DNA from: Piscirickettsiaceae bacterium
GTDB taxonomy: Bacteria; Pseudomonadota; Gammaproteobacteria; Nitrosococcales; Methylophagaceae
Assembly (NCBI GenBank): GCA_013215805.1
Contig: JABSQM010000014.1
Location: 1-64,000 of the forward strand
Reading direction: 5' to 3'
DNA length: 64,000 nt
Positions 56,313 to 64,000 of the stretch are shown one piece after another. The notes below the pieces were generated by a model. That model searched no databases. It worked only from the letters and a program-made list of their open reading frames with translations, and had not been told where the DNA came from. How positions within the stretch are numbered: position 1 is the first letter of the stretch; each line of letters begins with the position of its first letter. The translations under genes were made by a program, and so were the position numbers.

Positions 56313-57722
56313 CTACACACTGTAATATAAATCAAATTCAGAGGGGTGGGTTTCCATACGTAAGCGAGTAACATCTTTCATTTTCAATTTAATATACGCA
56401 TCAATCATATCATCAGTAAATACGCCACCTTCTGTTAAAAAATTACGATCTTTATTCAAGGCATTCAGGGCCTGATCGAATGAATAACATACTTGTGGAA
56501 TTTTAGCTGACTCATCTGTAGGTAAATTATACAAGTCCTTATCCATTGCCTCTCCAGGAGAGATTTGATTTTTAATACCGTCAAGGCCGGCCATTAACAT
56601 AGCACTGAATGCTAAATATGGGTTAGCAGTAGAATCTCCAAAACGCACCTCAATACGGCAATTATCTATATTATTTACAAATGGAATACGAATTGATGCA
56701 GAACGATTACGTGCTGAGTAGGCTAGCATGATAGGTGCTTCAAAGCCTGGAACTAAACGTTTGTAACTGTTAGTACTTGCATTAGTGAAAGCATTCAAAG
56801 ATTGTGCATGTTTAATAATTCCTCCAATATAATACAAGGCTATTTCTGATAAGCCACCGTATTTATCTCCAGAAAATAGATTACCATCATCTTTAAATAA
56901 GGAAATGTGCACATGCATACCATTACCATTATCTCCTACTAAAGGCTTAGGCATAAAGGTTGCAGTTTTCCCATATGTATGCGCAATATTATGCACAACA
57001 TATTTAAAAGCTTGTACTTCATCAGCCTTCTTTGCCAATGTGTTAAATTTGGTGCCAATTTCACATTGTCCAGCTGTTGCAACCTCATGGTGATGTACTG
57101 TTGCTGTTTGACCCATGTCCTCTAGTGTCATACACATAGCAGAACGGATATTCTGCAAGGAATCAACTGGAGGTACAGGAAAATAACCACCTTTCACACT
57201 CGGACGATGGCCTTTATTACCATCTGGATATACCCTTTTGGTATTCCAATCTGATTCATCAGAATCTATTTTGTAAAATGAACCCGACATATCATTGCCC
57301 CAACGCACATCGTCAAAAATAAAAAACTCATTTTCAGGACCAAAATAAGCAGTGTCAGCTATTCCTGTTGATTGCATGTACGCCTCAGCGCGATGCGCAA
57401 TACTTCTAGGGTCACGTTCGTAACCTTGCATTGTAGATGGCTCGATAATATTACAATTGATAATCAATGTATTGTCGTCCATAAATGGATCCATTACTGC
57501 AGTACATGAATCTGGCATTAGAATCATGTCTGATTCATCAATATCTTTCCAGCCAGCAATGGACGAACCGTCAAACATATTGCCTTCAGTGAAGGTAATC
57601 TCATTTATGGTGTGAGAAGGAAAAGAAACATGCTGCTCCTTACCTCGTGTATCAGTAAAACGGAAATCAACAAACTTGGCTTCTTCATCTTTAATCATTT
57701 GAAGTACATTTTCGACTGACAT
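56313..57722 (-). CDS. glnA: Glutamine synthetase type I GlnA
   Basis: ATP-dependent assimilation of ammonia into glutamine. I set the start at the ATG at 57722 ([14 protein letters not shown]), giving 469 residues as in Escherichia coli. GGAG lies eight bases upstream, and a TTG at 57734 is less likely. Visible signatures are [17 protein letters not shown], the metal/ATP site [22 protein letters not shown], the ammonia-site loop and [15 protein letters not shown]. The adenylylation tyrosine is present in [11 protein letters not shown]. Its glutamine feeds CarA. Confidence 0.97.
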   Translation of the reverse strand: MSVENVLQMIKDEEAKFVDFRFTDTRGKEQHVSFPSHTINEITFTEGNMFDGSSIAGWKDIDESDMILMPDSCTAVMDPFMDDNTLIINCNIIEPSTMQGYERDPRSIAHRAEAYMQSTGIADTAYFGPENEFFIFDDVRWGNDMSGSFYKIDSDESDWNTKRVYPDGNKGHRPSVKGGYFPVPPVDSLQNIRSAMCMTLEDMGQTATVHHHEVATAGQCEIGTKFNTLAKKADEVQAFKYVVHNIAHTYGKTATFMPKPLVGDNGNGMHVHISLFKDDGNLFSGDKYGGLSEIALYYIGGIIKHAQSLNAFTNASTNSYKRLVPGFEAPIMLAYSARNRSASIRIPFVNNIDNCRIEVRFGDSTANPYLAFSAMLMAGLDGIKNQISPGEAMDKDLYNLPTDESAKIPQVCYSFDQALNALNKDRNFLTEGGVFTDDMIDAYIKLKMKDVTRLRMETHPSEFDLYYSV

Positions 57723-58202
57723 TGAATTCTCCAATAAAAATACTGCACTAATTGAGGTGCAAAATATGAATACAGTACATTAAAAATAAGCTAGGTCAAT
57801 TCCTACATTATTAAAAGGCGAATGTAATTAAATTTAAGATACGCCAATAATACATATTAAATACAATAAGATGAGTATATACTATATAAGGTCAATACTG
57901 CATTAATTATAGCAATAGTTATTTCATATTTATTCCTTGTCAACTAAGTTACTCTTTGTGATAAGTAAATGCTTTGCTAATCCAAAATACTGATATGGGT
58001 ACCTAAATTAAAGCAATATATCATCAATAGTGAGCTCAACTCACCAGAATTGTAGTGTGAATTGCAACTGTCAATGGTGTTTACGTGTATATGGCATCTA
58101 AGAATTCGTACCCATTAATATTTGGCCAATAAGATATTCTTACTGTATAAAAATTTTAATTATATAACATTCGGGCACATTTTTATACTGATCTCTATAA
58201 TA
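57723..58202. other. Non-coding gap upstream of glnA
   Basis: About 480 bases that should carry the glnA promoter. No clear sigma-54 or sigma-70 promoter or gene fragment was identified. Confidence 0.4.
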
Positions 58203-59642
58203 TCATGCTGTGCCACCTACTGTTAAGTTGTCTATTTTTAATGTTGGCTGTCCAACTCCCACTGGTACACTTTGACCTTCTTTGCCACAAGTACCAATTC
58301 CAGTATCTAACTCAAGGTTATTAGCTACCATACTTATACGTTGCATAACTTCGGCTCCATTACCTATTAATGTTGCCCCCTTCACTGGATGCGTAATTTT
58401 ACCCTTCTCAATCATATATGCTTCACTAGTAGAAAATACAAATTTACCCGAAGTAATATCTACCTGCCCACCACCAAAATTTACTGCATATAATCCCTTA
58501 TCAACAGATGCAATTACATCTTCTGGTTCACTTTTTCCAGGTAACATATAAGTATTTGTCATCCTAGGCATAGGTAAATGCGCATATGATTCTCGACGAC
58601 CATTGCCTGTACTACGCGTTCCCATTAACCTCGCATTATGTTTGTCTTGCATATAGGAAATTAATCGACCCTTTCTAATTAAGGTTGTATGCTCAGTTGA
58701 TACTCCTTCATCATCGATATTAAGGGATCCGCGACGATACGGCAATGTACCATCATCAACTACGGTGCAAAGTGTTGATGCTACTATATCACCCATTCGC
58801 CCTGAAAATGCTGAACTACCCCTGCGGTTGAAATCACCTTCCAATCCATGTCCAACGGCTTCATGCAACAATATACCAGACCAACCAGAAGCCAATACTA
58901 CCGGCATAGTCCCTGCAGGAGCATTAACGGCTTCCAAATTTACCAATGCCTGTCGCACAGCTTCCTTAGAATAATTTTCAGCTAAATCATTGTTTTGAAA
59001 ATAACTATAGTCCAAACGACGGCCACCACCAGCGCTACCTCTCTCACGTCGACCATTACATTCCACTATTATACTAACATTCATCTGTACTAGAGGTCTA
59101 ATATCTGCAGAAAATGTACCGTCACTGGCTGCAATGAGTATCATGTCCATACTGCCAGATAGACTTATATTCACCTGAATTACTCGTGAATCTGCCTGAA
59201 GTGCAGCATTATTAGCTCGTCTTAATAAATCTAGTTTTTGCGCTACCGATGATGCAGTTAACGGATCATTGCTCGGATAAAAATTAGGAATATCAGAAGA
59301 TTTAAATACTTGAATTTGTCTCTGTTGGCCTTGGCGTGAAATAGAACGAGCAGCCTTGGCTGTATTTAATAACGTTGGCAAAGTCAAATCATTCGAATAA
59401 GCAAAACCAGTTTTTTCACCGCTGCAAGCACGAATACCAACGCCTCTCTGAACATTGTAAGCACCTTCTTTCACAATGCCATCCTCTAATTGCCAATTTT
59501 CATAACGGGATTGCTGAAAATATAAATCAGCATAATCAATTCCATTGCCTGAAGTTATGGCTATAGCCTTTTCCACATCATGTTCTGTTAAACCAGCAGG
59601 TGCCAGAATTTGTTCGTTTACTTGTTTAAGTACGCAAGACAT
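58203..59642 (-). CDS. tldD: Metalloprotease TldD
   Basis: Cytoplasmic zinc protease that with TldE processes peptides such as microcin precursors and the CcdA antitoxin. The 479-residue product has the zinc motif HEAVGH near residue 260 followed by [19 protein letters not shown], and the C-terminal [26 protein letters not shown], diagnostic of TldD. The TldE/PmbA partner is not in this window. It follows yhdP by 60 bases; the nitrilase-type gene often placed between them in betaproteobacteria is missing. Confidence 0.95.
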   Translation of the reverse strand: MSCVLKQVNEQILAPAGLTEHDVEKAIAITSGNGIDYADLYFQQSRYENWQLEDGIVKEGAYNVQRGVGIRACSGEKTGFAYSNDLTLPTLLNTAKAARSISRQGQQRQIQVFKSSDIPNFYPSNDPLTASSVAQKLDLLRRANNAALQADSRVIQVNISLSGSMDMILIAASDGTFSADIRPLVQMNVSIIVECNGRRERGSAGGGRRLDYSYFQNNDLAENYSKEAVRQALVNLEAVNAPAGTMPVVLASGWSGILLHEAVGHGLEGDFNRRGSSAFSGRMGDIVASTLCTVVDDGTLPYRRGSLNIDDEGVSTEHTTLIRKGRLISYMQDKHNARLMGTRSTGNGRRESYAHLPMPRMTNTYMLPGKSEPEDVIASVDKGLYAVNFGGGQVDITSGKFVFSTSEAYMIEKGKITHPVKGATLIGNGAEVMQRISMVANNLELDTGIGTCGKEGQSVPVGVGQPTLKIDNLTVGGTA

Positions 59643-59702
59643 TGTTGATGACTACATTAATTAATGATTATTTATCAAAATAGTGGGAAGCATAACAGAT
59701 TT

Positions 59703-62700
59703 TTACTTAAGTATAGGATTAATAATATTAAGTTTAGGATTATACCAGGCACCTGTGAGTCTATGGCTATAACTAATTAAATTTAATATCCCTTTGCCAA
59801 ATAATTCATTAATTACTCTATCAATAATAAGAAGCATAGTACCTATGCCTAATCCCATCGAACCACCAACTACTGCTCCAGCTACTGGTAAGGTTGATGA
59901 TATATTTGGTGTTATTGTTAATATCTGGTTATATGTTTCTTTTATTATATTAATCGATCCAATAACATCTATGTTCATCGATTGGCCAGTCATGGATAAA
60001 TAGTCAGTATAAGCGATACCATCGCTCAAACCGAATTTACCATTAATTGACATAAAGTTGATATTTTTATCGAATAAACTTGTAAAATCTAAGGATAAAA
60101 GCCTTGGTATAGAGGCTACGCTTAACAATCCAAACATTCGACCTACAGTTCCTATATTAATGCCCATCATCCTTCCTTTGCCAACTTTAATTATCAAGTC
60201 ACCTACAATATTATTACGAGAAAAATCAGTGGGACTATCAGGCCAAGTCAAATCTATCTTCATATTAACCTTATCCGCTTCCATCGTTGGCCGGTAACCA
60301 AGATCCGTTAATAATTTATGGAAATTATTACTATCTATAGTAATATTAAAATAACTTTGCCTACCAGTTGGTAATTTCTGCCATTGACCCTGAATATCTG
60401 CATAGATAGTTGCTGGATTAAAAATCAAAGCATCAACATCCCAGCTAATTCCGCGATTAACAGCAAGTAATGTAATTTCGCCGAATTGTATATTACCAAA
60501 ATATAATCGTTGTACATGAAAATTAATATCACGAGATAAATCAATTCTTCGAATGCTATTTTCTATCGAATTGCCCTTCAGATTATTATTTTTGGGAGTT
60601 TCTAAATATATATAATCAAAGTCCATAAAAAGAGAAGTTGGACTATTCGAATCATGTGGGAAGATAATATCACCCGTAACCTGATTTGAGTAAATTCTGA
60701 CTAGCCAATTCTTGTCTTCACGATTGGCAGTCAATAATAATTCCGCAATCTGTTGGTCATACAATTTTATTTGGCTAATATATATTGAAATTACATCAAT
60801 GTATTTCAAAATTGAATTATCAACATTTTCAAACCGACTCTCCTTCCAAGATAACCAGTCATCAATGGATATTCGATCTAATTTTCCTTTAATTACCATG
60901 CCTGCATTTGGTATAATAGCTCGCTCCCCACCAAAACAAATTTCACCACGCCAATCTTGGTTTTTTAGTCCAGGGACAATAACTGCGTGTAATTTATCAT
61001 CGTAATTTATAAAATATGATAATACATTTTCACGATATTCTATCGATAATGAAAAAGGTATATTTCGATATTTTTTCTTCCCTAATGGCGCTGGCATATC
61101 AATACCTATGCCTATGAGATCTGATTCAAATGTGACGTCCACTTCAATCTGACCTAATATTTTTTCATACACTGATAATTTTGCTTTATATGCAGTCTGA
61201 CCGGAAATATATCTTGGCAATACCTCATTCCAAGCTTTATCTAAATTACTTATTTTGAGAATACCATTAAGATATATGGCGATCTTTGAACCTTCAGAAC
61301 TTATATTGATATTTACATCCTGGTCTAACAATTTAGCTTTGATATCCTTTGCTAATATGCCTATATTATTAAATTGCACTTTGCCTGTAACATCAGATAA
61401 TTTAAATTGCAGACATTTGAGATTAACAAATTCACTTTTATTAAAATCAATATAACCATGCACTTTAGTGTCATCGGTATTCAATAATGGTACAGTTATG
61501 GCTAACTTAACATTGCTTTCGCCTGTGGCTGAAATAATGGAATCCATGTTCCTAAACCTTAGTTTTAAAGGACTATGTTGCAAAAAACTTAATGCCTGTT
61601 GAGTAGTACCTGTTAGTAACATATTAGCCATTAGTAATGCTCTGCCATCAATATAATTGTTGATGTTTATCACTACATCAGAAAAACAAAAACCGGAAAT
61701 ATTACCACGCTTACTCTTAATAGTAAGCAAATTATTATTGCCGGTAACCGTACCTTTAGTAATAGTCATCTTTGGCCAATTAGGTGCATAATTTAAAATT
61801 ATATTCTCAACATTAAGAGTCATATCATATTGGCCCTGCTCGGGCTTTGATTCAAATGGAAAATCTGCTAAATTTCCAGTTAAACTAATATCACCATCAA
61901 TAATATTACCATCCATCAATGCACTGCTAAACCAAGATTCCAATCCCCTACTCAGAAGATTTCGTGGAATATATTGTTGCCAATTTTTTATATTGACATG
62001 ATTTAATTTTATTTTAAAATTTGCATCTGTGATTCTGTTGTTATGTTTGAGTGTACCGTCAAATTGTAGAGCAAAATCATTATTACACAAACGTAATTCA
62101 GATACTTCTATTTGCCAATTCTGATCATATTGCCAACGTAGATATCCTGATGCTGTATTAAAAAATATTGATTTTTTCAACCACTTATCTAAATTCAAGG
62201 TCATATTATGACTGTCTAAATATATGGTAGTGATATTATTATGCCAATTAATTGAGCCACTAAATCCATTAATACCAGGAACACCCCCCCATGGTGAGCT
62301 CTCAAAATTTTCCAATGTCATTTTTACGCTATGGATGTAGTTTTCAGCAAAATTATATTCTAAACGCATGGACATCATATCTCCTGCTAATTTTAGATCT
62401 TGTAAAGACCAAGGAGATGCATATGTTAGTAACATTACAGACCTTAAGTCACTCAACCTAATATAGTCCGCTTCTACAAATAAATGTCCAACTTCATATT
62501 GTTCAACCATGAAACTTGTTACTGGCCATGAATAGTTATTAATATCGAGCTCAATATCTTTGCCAGTAAACCGCCAATTACTTTTTTTTCTATGCCATGC
62601 AAAAAATCCTTTTATTTTATTTATCAATACATCTTCAGCATATACAATTTTATCCGAAGCGACTAGATTGGCCTGTTTTAAGACTAAATCACAATCTAAG

Positions 62701-63452
62701 TCACTAACTTTCGAATCTATACCATTAACATTCACAAAAACAGTCATACCACCTTGAGAAATTTGCATTCCCTGAAAACTATTCTGCCGCAACAACTGTT
62801 GTAGCAAAAGATTAACGGTTCTTAATCTGTATCGCCAATGCATTTGGGAAGTTTCCGCGAACCATTCCATCTCCCCATGTAATGTAAGTATACTACCTAA
62901 TTTATCAGGCAACTGTATTTTAGCCTTCGTAATCCAATGCATATCTATATGCGATATAAAGACATTATTAAATTGATAATATCCTGATAAGTTAGTATTA
63001 ATTAAGTCGATATAATGAACCGATATTGCATCTAAATTAATATCATTTAATAGAAATATATATTTGTACCAATTCGTTGTAAATCCTGTTGGAGTATGTT
63101 GATTGGCTGATTTAATTAACTGAAATTTACCGGTGCTTAATCTAATAAGGCTAATATCCAAACCTGTGAGGACGATATCTTTCAACACAGGTTGTAGCTG
63201 TTGGACACTGGCTAATAAATCTACATTAATATAAATATATTTCAATAGCTGCCATACATCTGTGCCGGTCCTTCCGATATAATCGTCAAATTTTTTAGTT
63301 ACCCATCCAGGAATGTCTTTTTCACTATTTTCTGAGCTCTTAGAGATGTAAAGTATTGAACCTGTGGATATAATGGTAATTACTAACACTAAAATTAATA
63401 AATAACTGATCTTATTATTAATGACATGCAAAAAACGGCAAAAAATATACAT
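59703..63452 (-). CDS. yhdP: YhdP-family (AsmA-like/DUF3971) envelope protein
   Basis: Very large inner-membrane-anchored protein with a long periplasmic beta-rich body, of the AsmA-like family implicated in phospholipid transport between membranes. The product is about 1249 residues, similar to Escherichia coli YhdP. One transmembrane helix lies at about residues 17-38 (SYLLILVLVITIISTGSILY) and the rest is soluble. The C-terminus carries the family block GKGRMMGINIGTVGRMFGLLS and SLDFTSLFDKNINF. The start is uncertain: ATG at 63452 is preferred, with TTG at 63464 possible. A run of seven G occurs in the coding strand around 62284-62290. The gene is intact despite its length, which argues for selection. 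Confidence 0.93.
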   Translation of the reverse strand: MYIFCRFLHVINNKISYLLILVLVITIISTGSILYISKSSENSEKDIPGWVTKKFDDYIGRTGTDVWQLLKYIYINVDLLASVQQLQPVLKDIVLTGLDISLIRLSTGKFQLIKSANQHTPTGFTTNWYKYIFLLNDINLDAISVHYIDLINTNLSGYYQFNNVFISHIDMHWITKAKIQLPDKLGSILTLHGEMEWFAETSQMHWRYRLRTVNLLLQQLLRQNSFQGMQISQGGMTVFVNVNGIDSKVSDLDCDLVLKQANLVASDKIVYAEDVLINKIKGFFAWHRKKSNWRFTGKDIELDINNYSWPVTSFMVEQYEVGHLFVEADYIRLSDLRSVMLLTYASPWSLQDLKLAGDMMSMRLEYNFAENYIHSVKMTLENFESSPWGGVPGINGFSGSINWHNNITTIYLDSHNMTLNLDKWLKKSIFFNTASGYLRWQYDQNWQIEVSELRLCNNDFALQFDGTLKHNNRITDANFKIKLNHVNIKNWQQYIPRNLLSRGLESWFSSALMDGNIIDGDISLTGNLADFPFESKPEQGQYDMTLNVENIILNYAPNWPKMTITKGTVTGNNNLLTIKSKRGNISGFCFSDVVININNYIDGRALLMANMLLTGTTQQALSFLQHSPLKLRFRNMDSIISATGESNVKLAITVPLLNTDDTKVHGYIDFNKSEFVNLKCLQFKLSDVTGKVQFNNIGILAKDIKAKLLDQDVNINISSEGSKIAIYLNGILKISNLDKAWNEVLPRYISGQTAYKAKLSVYEKILGQIEVDVTFESDLIGIGIDMPAPLGKKKYRNIPFSLSIEYRENVLSYFINYDDKLHAVIVPGLKNQDWRGEICFGGERAIIPNAGMVIKGKLDRISIDDWLSWKESRFENVDNSILKYIDVISIYISQIKLYDQQIAELLLTANREDKNWLVRIYSNQVTGDIIFPHDSNSPTSLFMDFDYIYLETPKNNNLKGNSIENSIRRIDLSRDINFHVQRLYFGNIQFGEITLLAVNRGISWDVDALIFNPATIYADIQGQWQKLPTGRQSYFNITIDSNNFHKLLTDLGYRPTMEADKVNMKIDLTWPDSPTDFSRNNIVGDLIIKVGKGRMMGINIGTVGRMFGLLSVASIPRLLSLDFTSLFDKNINFMSINGKFGLSDGIAYTDYLSMTGQSMNIDVIGSINIIKETYNQILTITPNISSTLPVAGAVVGGSMGLGIGTMLLIIDRVINELFGKGILNLISYSHRLTGAWYNPKLNIINPILK

Positions 63453-64000
63453 AAGATGTATCAATGCTAAATTAAGATTTCATACTTATACTAATACTTG
63501 AGGAATAAATTTTCATCTACGAAATATTTTATATCATTCGAATTTATTAAATTTTTTAATATAATCTGCAGATTATATTTGCAATATTAATATTTAAAAA
63601 TATACATTCTGTACCTACCTTTTAATATCATTATTTCAATATTTTTACTGCAATACATACTGTATCGCAACTTATGCTAGACAAACCAAAGATACTAAAT
63701 AAAATATTATCTTAAATAACGTTTCGATGAATTAAATCTTCTACATATTTATATATACCCTACTACCCAAACGCTAACACCCCTCATTACTCTCCATAGC
63801 ATCAAACATATCCAAAACATTAAAACTAAATTTGATAATGGCACAATAATCAGGCTAATTTACAATTATCTGTATTAAATTAATCCTTGCTATCGACAGG
63901 CATGGCAAATTAACGAACCAATATTACTTATCCTCCACCTGTGATTTCTTATGAAATATTTTTAAATGTATCATACCCGCTTTATATTATGTACGATAGA
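63453..64000. other. Non-coding right end of window
   Basis: About 550 AT-rich bases upstream of yhdP with no recognisable gene. glnE (glutamine synthetase adenylyltransferase) lies here in several relatives, but I could not recognise any of its motifs. Confidence 0.4.

Overview
This is a 64 kb AT-rich chromosomal segment of a betaproteobacterium undergoing genome reduction. The intact genes and their order look betaproteobacterial: nuoA-F, tRNA-Leu-secG, glmM-folP-ftsH, greA-carB-carA, gmk-rpoZ, serC-serA, hom-thrC, prfB-lysS and yhdP-tldD. They most resemble Nitrosomonadales-type gene order, but that comparison is from memory and not a search. Spacing is abnormal. Intact housekeeping genes alternate with 0.5 to 3.8 kb stretches that hold no open gene, and several of these stretches still carry readable fragments of the gene expected there by synteny. 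The picture is of a host-restricted symbiont or similarly bottlenecked lineage in mid-decay. No insertion sequences, CRISPR arrays or rRNA genes were seen.

Layout. 1-3975: NADH dehydrogenase I genes nuoF (cut by the window edge), E, D, C, B and A on the minus strand. 4647-5071: tRNA-Leu(GAG) and secG. 5625-9732: glmM, folP, ftsH, followed by an rlmE relic. 10788-15710: greA, carB, carA, followed by a dapB relic. 16413-18234: hemB and aroE (plus strand), followed by an mtgA relic. 19370-20278: bioC with a bioD relic behind it. 20612-22023: ubiA and ubiC. 22.7-24.6 kb: a long spoT relic behind rpoZ and gmk. 27581-29977: serC and serA. 30775-33570: thrC and hom, with an alaC relic upstream. 34622-38020: lysS, prfB (with a programmed frameshift) and an nlpD-like gene. 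About 39.6-39.9 kb: a ctpA relic. 40657: a rhodanese. 41456-44640: parE and parC relics. 45737: hemL. 48.3-49.6 kb: relics of a type I restriction-modification system (hsdM, hsdS). 50831: a pcm-like methyltransferase. 52292: csiV-like. 54731: infA. 56313: glnA. 58203-63452: tldD and yhdP.

Biology. The retained genes cover respiration (complex I, ubiquinone), haem, pyrimidine/arginine precursor, serine, threonine, shikimate, folate and glutamine metabolism, protein export and quality control, and translation. What has been lost is mostly regulatory, modifying or redundant: (p)ppGpp metabolism (spoT), topoisomerase IV (parE/parC), 23S rRNA 2'-O-methylation (rlmE), a periplasmic protease (ctpA), a peptidoglycan glycosyltransferase (mtgA), DAP/lysine synthesis (dapB), alanine aminotransferase (alaC), biotin synthesis (bioD) and a defence system (hsdM/hsdS). 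UGA is used as stop, and prfB keeps its in-frame UGA recoding site, so the genetic code is standard. No wholly new system was recognised. The strongest discoveries are the relics, which are invisible to ordinary gene calling.
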